Origin: an uncultured Deferribacteraceae bacterium
GTDB lineage: Bacteria; Chrysiogenota; Deferribacteres; Deferribacterales; Mucispirillaceae
Direction: 5' to 3'
Assembly (NCBI GenBank): GCA_947039055.1
Contig: CAMQYB010000023.1
Location: 1-14,726, forward strand
DNA: 14,726 nucleotides
The notes under the pieces were generated by a model. It searched no databases. It saw only the letters and a list, made by a program, of their open reading frames with translations, and had not been told where the DNA came from. Below, piece by piece: positions 6,498 to 14,190 of the stretch (the stretch's first letter is position 1; each line of letters opens with the position of its first letter). The translations under genes and the position numbers were made by a program.

Positions 6498-7328
6498 TTA
6501 CTTTTTCTTACGACTCTTAACAATATATTTGTTAGATTGCTTGTTACGCTTACGAGTCTTATAACCTTTTGTCGGTTTACCCCATGGTGTTACTGGATGA
6601 CGTCCACCTGATGTACGTCCTTCACCACCACCCATCGGGTGATCTACTGGGTTCATTGCAACCCCTCTAACTGTTGGACGAACTCCCATCCAACGCTTAC
6701 GACCAGCTTTACCGATTGATATATTATCATGCTCTTGATTAGATACTTGTCCAATCGTAGCTCTACACTCCGACTTAACCAATCTAATCTCGCCTGATGG
6801 TAATCTAACGTGGCAATATTTGCCCTCTTTAGATAATAACTGTGCAAATGAACCTGCTGATCTAACCATCTGTCCACCTTTACCTGGACGAAGCTCAACA
6901 TTATGGATCACTGTACCAACTGGCATGTTACATAATTGTAATGTGTTACCAGTTTTTATATCTGCACCCTCGCCTGATTGAATTTTGTCGCCAACTTTCA
7001 ATCCTACTGGAGCTATGATATAACGTTTCTCACCATCAAGATAATGCAACAATGCTATTCTTGCTGATCTATTTGGATCGTATTCTATAGTTGCAACATT
7101 TGCAACAACGATATCTTTATTACGTTTAAAATCTATCAAACGATAACGACGCTTATTACCGCCACCTTGGTGACGAACTGTAATACGACCGTTATTGTTT
7201 CTTCCACATCTTCTTGTTTTAGATACCGTTAACGATTTCTCTGGAGATGATGCTGTTACCTCTGAGTAATCACTATTTGTTCTAAAGCGAACACCTTTCG
7301 ATGTTGGATTATATTTCTTTATGCCCAT
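6498..7328 (-). CDS. rplB: Large-subunit ribosomal protein L2 (uL2)
   Basis: L2 is needed for subunit joining and peptidyl-transferase activity. The 276-residue product is complete: the N-terminal RNA-binding part has GRITVRHQGGGNKRRYRLIDF (47-67), the middle has NVELRPGKGGQMVRSAG (143-159), and the C-terminal GVAMNPVDHPMGGGEGR (222-238) includes His230, which corresponds to the essential His229 of E. coli. The C-terminus is rich in lysine and arginine. An AAGGGGT site precedes the ATG, and the gap to rplW is 16 nt. The stop is TAA, and an 89-nt spacer to rpsS follows. Confidence 0.98.
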   Translation of the reverse strand: MGIKKYNPTSKGVRFRTNSDYSEVTASSPEKSLTVSKTRRCGRNNNGRITVRHQGGGNKRRYRLIDFKRNKDIVVANVATIEYDPNRSARIALLHYLDGEKRYIIAPVGLKVGDKIQSGEGADIKTGNTLQLCNMPVGTVIHNVELRPGKGGQMVRSAGSFAQLLSKEGKYCHVRLPSGEIRLVKSECRATIGQVSNQEHDNISIGKAGRKRWMGVRPTVRGVAMNPVDHPMGGGEGRTSGGRHPVTPWGKPTKGYKTRKRNKQSNKYIVKSRKKK

Positions 7329-7344
7329 CTAAACTGTACCCCTT

Positions 7345-7626
7345 CTATGCAAAATCTAAAGTTTCGCCTTCTTTTAAATACACAACCGCTTTCTTCCAAT
7401 CTTGACGACGTCCTGTTTTTTTACCAAAACGTTTAACTTTTCCATTAAAGTTTGCCGTTCTAACCGCACGAACTTTAACTTCAAAAAATTTCTCTACTGC
7501 CTGTGCTATCTGAATCTTATTCGCAGCCGTATGTACTTGGAAAACAACAGCGTTAAACTGCTCTTTCTGAAATACTGCCTTCTCTGACAAATGAGGTCTT
7601 CTTAATACGTCATATATTGTTATCAT
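7345..7626 (-). CDS. rplW: Large-subunit ribosomal protein L23 (uL23)
   Basis: L23 lies at the tunnel exit and is the main docking point for trigger factor and SRP. The 93-residue product has the typical LRRPHLSEKAVFQKEQFNAVVFQV opening, KIQIAQAVEKFFEVKV in the middle and the basic loop VKRFGKKTGRRQDWKKAVVYL. Length is normal. The ATG follows an AGGAAAGAG site; the gap to rplD is 41 nt and that to rplB is 16 nt. The stop is TAG. Confidence 0.97.
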   Translation of the reverse strand: MITIYDVLRRPHLSEKAVFQKEQFNAVVFQVHTAANKIQIAQAVEKFFEVKVRAVRTANFNGKVKRFGKKTGRRQDWKKAVVYLKEGETLDFA

Positions 7627-7667
7627 AACTCTTTCCTATTAAATCACTATATATTTAGCTATTCTAC

Positions 7668-8342
7668 TTAAGCCGATGCTGCTTCTTTACTATCCGTTAC
7701 AGGTGCTTGTTTACTCTCAAGTCCAGTCGCCGTTTTTAACAATGGAAGACAAGATTTAAGAATGAATACTTTACGAGAATTAACTAGATCGTATACATTT
7801 AAGCCATCTATATGCAATATGTTTGCACATTTTAGGTTACCAAATGAACGTATTACTTTCTCATCAAGTGTATCCACGATAAATAAAACGCCTCTATCTA
7901 ATGCAAAGTTATTTAGTATCACTAATGCTTCTTTTGTTTTACCCATCTCAACATATAATGAATCTAATATAATTAGCCCGCCATCATCGTATTTAGAACT
8001 TAAAACTGATTTTAAAGCATTCTTAACTTTCTTCTTAGGCATAGAGTAAGAGTAATCTCTCTGCTGTGGACCAAATGTAGTACCACCACCACGCCATAAT
8101 GGAGATCTGTTAGATCCTGCTCTTGCATTACCTGTACCTTTCTGCTTGTAAGGCTTTCTGCCACCACCCGAAACTTTACCTTTCGTCTTAGTGCAGTGTG
8201 TACCTTGTCTCTTATTTGCTAACTGCATCTTTACCACTTCGTGGACAAGAACTGGATTAACTGGATAATTAATTATCTCATCATCAATCTCTGCAGTAGA
8301 AACAACCTCATTCTTTAGATTATAAACATCTATTTTAGCCAT
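7668..8342 (-). CDS. rplD: Large-subunit ribosomal protein L4 (uL4)
   Basis: L4 reaches into the peptide tunnel with a long loop; in E. coli it also represses its own S10 operon. The 224-residue product has the globular N-terminus, the conserved extended loop with GGGRKPYKQKGTGNARAGS (59-77) and PLWRGGGTTFGP (81-92), and the C-terminal globular part. It is about 15-20 residues longer than the usual 201-207 because of a tail rich in Ser, Ala and Lys (after about residue 205). The ribosome binding site is weak (AGAGAGA). Gaps are 52 nt to rplC and 41 nt to rplW. The stop is TAA. Confidence 0.97.
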   Translation of the reverse strand: MAKIDVYNLKNEVVSTAEIDDEIINYPVNPVLVHEVVKMQLANKRQGTHCTKTKGKVSGGGRKPYKQKGTGNARAGSNRSPLWRGGGTTFGPQQRDYSYSMPKKKVKNALKSVLSSKYDDGGLIILDSLYVEMGKTKEALVILNNFALDRGVLFIVDTLDEKVIRSFGNLKCANILHIDGLNVYDLVNSRKVFILKSCLPLLKTATGLESKQAPVTDSKEAASA

Positions 8343-8394
8343 CTTTTTATCTCTCTGTTATTACTTCAATATAATATACTGATATCAACAAAAC

Positions 8395-9033
8395 CTAACG
8401 TTTAGGTTTAACAGTCTCTTTTATATAAACTATACCGTTCTTATGTCCCGGAACAGCTCCCTCAACTAATATAACATTAGTCTCAGTCATAACTTTAACC
8501 ACTTTTAGTCTCTGAGTAGTTACTACTTTATTACCCATGTGACCTGGCATTTTTCTGCCCTTATAAACTTCCCCTGGATGCTCTTTCATACCAATCGAAC
8601 CAACTCTACGGTGAAAACCTGAACCGTGACCCGCTGGACCACCCGCAAAATTATGTCGCTTCATAACACCCGCAAAACCTTTACCTAATGAAACACCTTG
8701 AATATCTACAAGATCGCCTTCTGAAAAAATCTCAGCTTTTATCTCTTGACCGATATTAAAATCATCTGTTTGGTCTAGACGGATCTCTTTAAGATACTTC
8801 ATTGGAGTTACTCCAGCTTTCTTAAAATGACCTGTCATAGGTTTATTTACTTTGTTCTCAGATACTATCTGCTGAAAACCTATCTGAATAGCACTGTAAC
8901 CATCAGACTCTAATGTTTTCTTCTGAGTAACAAAACATGGGCCGGCTTCAATAACCGTCACTGGTATCACTACACCATTAGAGGAGAAAATCTGTGTCAT
9001 TCCAACTTTTCTACCTATTATTCCCTTTCCCAT
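8395..9033 (-). CDS. rplC: Large-subunit ribosomal protein L3 (uL3)
   Basis: L3 is an early 23S rRNA binder whose extended loop reaches toward the peptidyl-transferase centre. The 212-residue product starts GKGIIGRKVGMTQIF and has the loop signature MKRHNFAGGPAGHGSGFHR (124-142), then GSIGMKEHPGEVYKGRKMPGHMG (145-167). Met149 stands about where E. coli has the glutamine methylated by PrmB; other bacteria also vary here. The C-terminus (HKNGIVYIKETVKPKR) is complete. The ATG has an AGGAT-type site, and a 120-nt spacer separates it from rpsJ. The stop is TAG. Confidence 0.97.
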   Translation of the reverse strand: MGKGIIGRKVGMTQIFSSNGVVIPVTVIEAGPCFVTQKKTLESDGYSAIQIGFQQIVSENKVNKPMTGHFKKAGVTPMKYLKEIRLDQTDDFNIGQEIKAEIFSEGDLVDIQGVSLGKGFAGVMKRHNFAGGPAGHGSGFHRRVGSIGMKEHPGEVYKGRKMPGHMGNKVVTTQRLKVVKVMTETNVILVEGAVPGHKNGIVYIKETVKPKR

Positions 9034-9098
9034 CTATCTATATCCTGCCTTATAATTCTATAATTTCGTTATTAAACACTAAACTAATACTCAAATTC

Positions 9099-9136
9099 TC
9101 AGCCTAGCAATGTAAAGCAAACTCTTGTTCAGCCTA
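9099..9136. repeat. Direct repeat tcagccta in the rpsJ-rplC spacer
   Basis: The octamer tcagccta occurs at 9099-9106 and again at 9129-9136, 30 bases apart start to start, inside the 120-nt spacer between rpsJ and rplC. It is G/C-richer than its surroundings. Thirty bases is close to three helical turns, so paired protein binding or an RNA element is conceivable. A pair of octamers can also occur by chance in a stretch of this length, so this is only an observation. Confidence 0.3.
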
Positions 9137-9153
9137 AATCAATAAATACTACT

Positions 9154-9462
9154 CTACTGATTAATCTCTACATCTACCCCTGCTGATAGGTCTAACTTAG
9201 TTAAAGCTTCTATCGTTTGTGGGTTATACTCAAAAATATCTATAAGTCTTTTATGTGTTCTTATTTCGAACTGTTCACGTGAATTCTTATCTACATGGGG
9301 AGATCTTGTTACACAAAATTTCTCTATGCGAGTTGGTAATGGTATAGGACCTACAATTCTAGCCCCTGTACGTTTAACAGTATTCACTATATCCTTTACA
9401 GACTTATCTAACACTCTATGTTCAAACGCTTTTAACTTAATTCTTATCTTTTGACTTGCCAT
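9154..9462 (-). CDS. rpsJ: Small-subunit ribosomal protein S10 (uS10)
   Basis: S10 belongs to the head of the 30S subunit and doubles as NusE in antitermination in bacteria where this has been studied. The 102-residue product has KIRIKLKAFEHRVLD, the loop GARIVGPIPLPTRIEKF (33-49) and SPHVDKNSREQFEIRTHKRLIDI, exactly the family pattern. The ATG is preceded only by a modest GTGGGT site. It is the first gene of the S10 part: 156 nt separate it from tuf and 120 nt from rplC, the two widest gaps within the cluster. The stop is TAG. Confidence 0.98.
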   Translation of the reverse strand: MASQKIRIKLKAFEHRVLDKSVKDIVNTVKRTGARIVGPIPLPTRIEKFCVTRSPHVDKNSREQFEIRTHKRLIDIFEYNPQTIEALTKLDLSAGVDVEINQ

Positions 9463-9530
9463 TAATAATTACCCACTTTTCTATGTATGTACATTAACTA
9501 CTTTATTACTAAACAAAAACCATAATCCGA

Positions 9531-9560
9531 AGTATAAATAATGATAAATACTAAGATTAA
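9531..9560 (-). promoter_or_regulatory. Weak promoter candidate upstream of rpsJ
   Basis: On the minus strand TATACT (9531-9536) matches a -10 box at five of six positions. The -35 position, 17-18 bases upstream, reads TAATCT or TTAATC, a poor match to TTGACA. The site lies after the hairpin that follows tuf and about 70 bases before the rpsJ start, where an S10 promoter would be expected. A/T-rich spacers produce such matches often, so confidence is low. Confidence 0.25.
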
Positions 9561-9562
9561 AC

Positions 9563-9602
9563 TATAGATTAACAGATGCAATACACGATCTATTAATCTA
9601 TA
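9563..9602 (-). terminator. Stem-loop after tuf, possible terminator or attenuator
   Basis: The arms 9563-9577 (tatagattaacagat) and 9588-9602 (atctattaatctata) form a 15-bp stem with a single G-U pair and a 10-base loop. It begins 16 bases after the tuf stop and points the right way to act on str transcripts. The stem is A/T-rich, and what follows in the transcript (GUUUAAUCUU) is only a weak U tract, so complete termination is doubtful. Partial termination, transcript processing or 3'-end protection are alternatives. It marks the str/S10 boundary. Confidence 0.5.
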
Positions 9603-9618
9603 TAATTTCTAATTAATA

Positions 9619-10812
9619 TTACTCTATTATCTCTGTAACAACGCCTGCTCCAACTGTTTTACCACCCTCACGAATTGCAAAACGTAACCCTTTTTCCATT
9701 GCGATTGGTTGAATCAAGTTTACTTCAGCTGAAATATTATCACCTGGCATAACCATCTCTACGCCTTCTTGTAGAATAATGATTCCTGTAACGTCTGTTG
9801 TTCTGAAATAGAACTGTGGACGGTAGCCTGGGAAGAATGGAGTGTGACGTCCGTGCTCTTCTTTTGTTAATATGTATGCTTCAGCTTTGAATTTTTTATG
9901 AGGCTTGATTGATCCTGGTTTAGCCAATACTTGACCACGCTCAACATCATCTTTCTTAGTTCCTCTTAATAAAACTCCAACATTATCGCCTGCTCTTCCT
10001 TCATCAAGAAGTTTTCTGAACATTTCGATTCCTGTTACAATTGTTTTTGTAGTGTCATTGATACCAACGATCTCTATCTCTTCTCCAACTTTAACAACTC
10101 CACGTTCAACTCTACCTGTTACAACTGTTCCTCTACCTGATATTGAGAAAACATCCTCTATAGGTAAAAGAAATGGTAGATCTATCGCACGCTCTGGTTG
10201 TGGAATAAAGCTATCTACTGCTGCTATTAAATCTAATATCGGTTGGTTGTGCGCTGGATCAGTTGGATTCTCTAATGCTTTTAACGCTGAACCTTTTATT
10301 ATTGGAGTATCATCTCCAGGGAATTCATATTTAGATAATAGATCTCTAATCTCTAACTCAACTAATTCAATTAGTTCAGGATCAAGGTCAGAACTATCAC
10401 ATTTATTAACGAAAACAACTATGTGAGGAACACCAACTTGACGTGCTAATAGTATATGCTCTCTTGTTTGAGCCATAACACCATCTGTTGCTGCAACAAC
10501 TAATATTGCTCCATCCATTTGCGCTGCACCAGTGATCATATTTTTAATATAATCTGCGTGACCAGGACAATCAACGTGTGCATAGTGACGTGTTTCTGAT
10601 TCATATTCAACGTGTGCTGTTGATATAGTGATTCCTCTTTCTCTCTCTTCTGGAGCTTTATCAATATTCGCATAATCTACGAACTCAGCTAAACCTTTGT
10701 GAGCTAAAACACATGTGATTGCTGCTGTTAATGTCGTTTTACCATGATCGACGTGACCTATTGTTCCTATGTTTACGTGTGGCTTCTTACGCTCAAACTT
10801 CTGTTTTGCCAT
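9619..10812 (-). CDS. tuf: Elongation factor Tu
   Basis: EF-Tu is the GTPase that delivers aminoacyl-tRNA to the ribosomal A site. The 397-residue product has all GTP-binding motifs: GHVDHGKT (19-26), RGITI (59-63), DCPGH (81-85, including the catalytic histidine at 85), NKCD (136-139) and GSAL (174-177). Domain 2 contains GRGTVVTGRVERG (226-238). Domain 3 contains GRHTPFFPGYRPQFYFRTTDVTG (321-343) and ends GAGVVTEIIE. Length is typical (about 394-400). The ATG is preceded by GGAGG and is 85 nt from fusA. It ends with TAA, followed closely by a stem-loop. This is the only tuf in the window. Confidence 0.99.
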   Translation of the reverse strand: MAKQKFERKKPHVNIGTIGHVDHGKTTLTAAITCVLAHKGLAEFVDYANIDKAPEERERGITISTAHVEYESETRHYAHVDCPGHADYIKNMITGAAQMDGAILVVAATDGVMAQTREHILLARQVGVPHIVVFVNKCDSSDLDPELIELVELEIRDLLSKYEFPGDDTPIIKGSALKALENPTDPAHNQPILDLIAAVDSFIPQPERAIDLPFLLPIEDVFSISGRGTVVTGRVERGVVKVGEEIEIVGINDTTKTIVTGIEMFRKLLDEGRAGDNVGVLLRGTKKDDVERGQVLAKPGSIKPHKKFKAEAYILTKEEHGRHTPFFPGYRPQFYFRTTDVTGIIILQEGVEMVMPGDNISAEVNLIQPIAMEKGLRFAIREGGKTVGAGVVTEIIE

Positions 10813-10897
10813 TTCCTAATCCTCCGTATCAAAATTTCTTAATTTGTTATTTTTTAATTTATCTTTATCTTATCAAACACTTGTAACTGTTACTATT

Positions 10898-12970
10898 CTA
10901 GCCTCTAGATTTCATTATCTCTTCAGCTATACTGTTAGGAACATCTTCGTAATGGTCGAACTGCATTGAGTATGTAGCTCTACCTTGTGATGCTGATCTT
11001 AAATCAGTCGAGTAACCAAACATCTCTTTAAGTGGAACCATAGCGTTTATCACTTGAACGTTACCTTGCATATTCATGCCTTCAATACGTCCTCTTCTTG
11101 ATGATAAATCACCCATTACGTCACCCATATACTCATCTGGAACTACAACTTCAACCTTCATCATCGGCTCTAATAATACTGGTGATGCTGAACGCATTCC
11201 ATCTTTAAAAGCCATTGAACCTGCTATCTTGAACGCCATCTCGTTAGAATCAACTTCATGGTATGATCCATCTGTTAATCTAGCTTTACAGTCTACTACA
11301 GGATAACCTGCCATCGGACCTGATTCCATAGCTTCAATAATTCCTTTCTCTACTGCTGGAATATACTCTCTTGGGATCGATCCACCAACTACATCATTAA
11401 CAAACTCGAAACCTTTACCCGGTTCATTCGGAGAAAGCTCTAACCAAACATGACCATATTGACCACGTCCACCTGATTGTTTGATATATTTCCCTTCTGC
11501 TTTAACAGTTTTCTTAAATGTTTCTCTATAAGCAACCTGTGGGTTACCGATATTCGCTTCAACTTTAAATTCACGCTTCAATCTATCAACGATAATCTCT
11601 AAGTGAAGTTCTCCCATTCCTGAAATAACTGTTTGAGCTGTCTCATCATTTACTGAAACTCTAAATGATGGATCCTCAGATGCTAATTTAGCTAACGCCT
11701 GTGATAACTTATCTTGATCTGCCTTTGTTTTTGGCTCTATCGCAATAGATATAACTGGTTCTGGAAACTCTATAGACTCTAAGATAACTGGAGCATTTTC
11801 ATCACATAGAGTATCGCCTGTTGTTGTAAACTTTAAACCAACCGTCGCACAAATATCTCCAGCTCTGATCTCTTTAATCTCTTCACGCTTGTTTGCATGG
11901 ATTTTAAGGAGACGTCCAACTCTCTCTTTCTTATCTTTAGTAGAGTTAACTACATAGTTACCCGCTTCTAAAACACCTGAATAAACTCTGAAATATGTTA
12001 ACTGACCCATGTACGGATCTGTCATAATTTTAAATGCTAATGCTGAGAAAGGCTCGTCATCTGATGCTGCACGCTCAACTTCATTACCCTTCATATCAAT
12101 ACCCTTAATAGGTCTGATATCTAATGGTGATGGCATGTAATCAACTACTGCATCTAATAATGTTTGTACACCTTTATGCTTAAACGCTGTTCCACATATA
12201 ACTGGGTTGAACATTAATGTTATTGTACCTTTACGGATACATAATTTAATCTCTTCCTCTGTAAGCTCTTGACCTTCAAGGTATTTTTCCATTACAGTCT
12301 CATCTGCATCAATAACTGCTTCGATCATCTGAACTCTATACTCTTCAGCTTTAGCTCTCATATCTGCAGGGATATCGCACTCTGTAACTTCCATTCCTAG
12401 ATCATCGCCTGTCCAAACAAATGCACGCATCTTAACTAGATCAATAACACCTTCAAACTTCTCTTCAGCACCGATCGGTAATTGAATTGGAACTGGTTTT
12501 GCGCCAAGTCTATCTTTCATCATAGCTACTGCACGATAAAAATCAGCACCCGTTCTATCCATTTTATTGATAAATGCTATTCTTGGTACGATATATTTAT
12601 CCGCTTGTCTCCAAACTGTCTCAGATTGTGGTTGCACACCCGAAACCGCACAGAAAACTGCTACTGCACCATCAAGAACCTTTAATGAACGCTCAACTTC
12701 AATCGTGAAGTCAACGTGTCCTGGTGTATCGATAATGTTAATAACATAATCTTTCCAAAAACATTGTGTTGTAGCAGATGTGATCGTGATACCACGCTCT
12801 TTCTCCTGCTCCATCCAGTCCATTGTAGCTGCGCCATCATGAACTTCACCGATTTTATAATTTACGCCTGTATAGTATAATATACGCTCTGTTGTTGTAG
12901 TTTTACCCGCATCAATGTGAGCCATAATACCTATATTACGTTGAAATTCTAAACCCTTAACTCTTGCCAT
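10898..12970 (-). CDS. fusA: Elongation factor G
   Basis: EF-G is the GTPase that drives translocation of tRNAs and mRNA and acts with RRF in ribosome recycling. The 690-residue product has AHIDAGKT (17-24), RGITITSA (59-66), DTPGH (81-85), NKMD (135-138) and CGTAFK (259-264), then domains II-V, including a domain IV with GGRGQYGHVWLE. Length is that of bacterial EF-G (about 690-705). The frame stays open into rpsG, but ATG at 12970 is the right start: it gives the standard MARVKGLEFQRNIGIMAHID-type beginning and has an AGGTGG site, four bases after the rpsG stop. It ends with TAG. Confidence 0.99.
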   Translation of the reverse strand: MARVKGLEFQRNIGIMAHIDAGKTTTTERILYYTGVNYKIGEVHDGAATMDWMEQEKERGITITSATTQCFWKDYVINIIDTPGHVDFTIEVERSLKVLDGAVAVFCAVSGVQPQSETVWRQADKYIVPRIAFINKMDRTGADFYRAVAMMKDRLGAKPVPIQLPIGAEEKFEGVIDLVKMRAFVWTGDDLGMEVTECDIPADMRAKAEEYRVQMIEAVIDADETVMEKYLEGQELTEEEIKLCIRKGTITLMFNPVICGTAFKHKGVQTLLDAVVDYMPSPLDIRPIKGIDMKGNEVERAASDDEPFSALAFKIMTDPYMGQLTYFRVYSGVLEAGNYVVNSTKDKKERVGRLLKIHANKREEIKEIRAGDICATVGLKFTTTGDTLCDENAPVILESIEFPEPVISIAIEPKTKADQDKLSQALAKLASEDPSFRVSVNDETAQTVISGMGELHLEIIVDRLKREFKVEANIGNPQVAYRETFKKTVKAEGKYIKQSGGRGQYGHVWLELSPNEPGKGFEFVNDVVGGSIPREYIPAVEKGIIEAMESGPMAGYPVVDCKARLTDGSYHEVDSNEMAFKIAGSMAFKDGMRSASPVLLEPMMKVEVVVPDEYMGDVMGDLSSRRGRIEGMNMQGNVQVINAMVPLKEMFGYSTDLRSASQGRATYSMQFDHYEDVPNSIAEEIMKSRG

Positions 12971-12974
12971 TATC

Positions 12975-13445
12975 TTACCACCTAAAGTGTGCGAAAGCTC
13001 TGTTTGCTTCTGCCATACGATGTATATCTTCACGTCTTTTAACTGAAACACCTTTATTAGATGCTGCATCTATAAATTCGCCAGCTAAACGCTCTGTCAT
13101 TGTCTTTTCTTTACGTGAACGTGCTGCTGTTATTACCCATCTTATTGATAAAGCTTGTTTTCTTACTAGCCTTACTTCTATTGGGACTTGGTATGTTGCA
13201 CCACCAACTCTTCTTGATTTAACTTCTAACGTTGGTTTAACATTCTCTATTGCTTTCTTAAATACCTCTACACCATCTTCGCCCGTACGCTCTTTGATAA
13301 GGTCTAGTGTTGAGTAAAATATTCCCTCGGCAACTGATTTCTTGCCCGAGTACATTAAACTATTGATAAACTTTGTTATCAATATGTCCTTAAATATAGG
13401 ATCTGGTAAAACTTCTCTTTTTTTTGCGACTCTTCTACGTGCCAT
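12975..13445 (-). CDS. rpsG: Small-subunit ribosomal protein S7 (uS7)
   Basis: S7 organises the head of the 30S subunit and contacts the E-site tRNA; in E. coli it also represses translation of the str operon. The 156-residue product begins with a basic tail MARRRVAKKREV, then LPDPIFKDILITKFINSLMYSGKK, EVKSRRVGGATYQVPIEV, RKEKTMTERLAGEFIDA and the closing REDIHRMAEANRAFAHFRW, all typical. The ATG follows a GGGAGT site. The gap to rpsL is 64 nt and to fusA only four. The stop is TAA. Confidence 0.98.
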   Translation of the reverse strand: MARRRVAKKREVLPDPIFKDILITKFINSLMYSGKKSVAEGIFYSTLDLIKERTGEDGVEVFKKAIENVKPTLEVKSRRVGGATYQVPIEVRLVRKQALSIRWVITAARSRKEKTMTERLAGEFIDAASNKGVSVKRREDIHRMAEANRAFAHFRW

Positions 13446-13509
13446 CTAAATATTACTCCCAATATATGATTATGATTAGTAACCTTAATTAAACTGTACT
13501 GCTAACAGA

Positions 13510-13881
13510 CTATTTAGGACGTTTCGTTCCATATTTTGAACGACTTGTTTTTCTGTTTGCAACACCCGAAGTATCTAACGCACCTCGAACTATTTTGTAT
13601 CTTACACCAGGTAAATCTTTTACCCTTCCACCACGAACCAATACAACCGAGTGCTCTTGAAGATTGTGACCTATACCAGGGATATAAGCTGTTACCTCTA
13701 TTGAGTTTGTCAAACGCACACGAGCTACTTTACGCAACGCTGAGTTAGGTTTCTTTGGTGTAGTCGTATAAACTCTTACGCAAACACCTCTACGCTGTGG
13801 GTTACCCTGTAACGCTGGTGATTTTGTCTTACGTACTTGTGATTTACGACCAAAACGTACTAACTGATTTAATGTAGGCAA
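13510..13881 (-). CDS. rpsL: Small-subunit ribosomal protein S12 (uS12)
   Basis: S12 lies in the decoding centre and controls accuracy. The 123-residue product has the standard MPTLNQLV start, VYTTTPKKPNSALRKVARV (38-56) and the loop GHNLQEHSVVLVRGGRVKDLPGVRY (71-95). The lysines whose changes give streptomycin resistance in E. coli (mature positions 42 and 87; here about 43 and 88) are both present, so the sequence is of the sensitive type. The start is TTG after a strong GGAGGTGG site; the nearby ATG in the leader is out of frame. A short GGCA/TGCC inverted repeat brackets the start codon (13877-13887). It is the first gene of the cluster and ends with TAG. Confidence 0.98.
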   Translation of the reverse strand: MPTLNQLVRFGRKSQVRKTKSPALQGNPQRRGVCVRVYTTTPKKPNSALRKVARVRLTNSIEVTAYIPGIGHNLQEHSVVLVRGGRVKDLPGVRYKIVRGALDTSGVANRKTSRSKYGTKRPK

Positions 13882-13986
13882 AATGCCACCTCCATGCTGT
13901 ACTCTTATATAAATATACTTTTATATAATTGAACTAGACATAATTAATCTATGCTCTCAAAACATAACACATATAAAACTATTTCA

Positions 13987-14022
13987 TTTAGTGACACCGA
14001 TCTCTCAATGTTTATCACTAAA
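13987..14022 (-). promoter_or_regulatory. Inverted repeat in the rpsL leader
   Basis: tttagtga (13987-13994) and tcactaaa (14015-14022) are perfectly complementary 8-base arms around a 20-base interval. The element lies 105-140 bases upstream of the rpsL start. In RNA it could form a hairpin in the str leader; in DNA it could be a split operator. No U tract follows in the direction of transcription, so it is not a classical terminator. Function is unknown, and chance is possible. Confidence 0.3.
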
Positions 14023-14138
14023 CAATTTTTAAAACAATCGAAATTTTTATAATCTTTGATACATTGTCGTTTTTCAGAAACTCACCCTTTAAACGGTTGG
14101 TCCAATAGTGAAAATAGTTGAGTACTATTATTTACTGG

Positions 14139-14190
14139 TTTGTTTCTATAAATTCGTCAAGATGAAGATAATAATACAGATAGAAACAAA
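14139..14190. promoter_or_regulatory. 11-bp inverted repeat far upstream of rpsL
   Basis: tttgtttctat (14139-14149) and atagaaacaaa (14180-14190) are perfect inverted copies, 41 bases apart centre to centre. The right arm falls between the two boxes of the promoter candidate at 14168-14196, and the left arm would lie about 20-30 bases inside the transcript. This is an arrangement typical of a two-site operator, but it is also possible by chance in such biased DNA. Confidence 0.35.

Noticed and set aside
10052..10426. Plus-strand open frame of 124 codons inside tuf
   Set aside because: It is antisense to a highly conserved gene, has no ribosome binding site and no recognisable protein character. 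Similar open frames opposite rpmC/rpsQ (4371-4712), rplD (7762-8049) and rpsG (12964-13317) are rejected for the same reason.
12971..13069. N-terminal extension of EF-G reaching into rpsG
   Set aside because: The frame is open by chance; the ATG at 12970 has a ribosome binding site and gives the universal EF-G N-terminus, while the extension overlaps the conserved end of S7.
176..13881. TGA reassigned to an amino acid
   Set aside because: All 24 genes are intact under the standard code and the tryptophan codons inspected are TGG, so there is no positive sign of TGA being read as sense here. Only its absence as a stop is notable.
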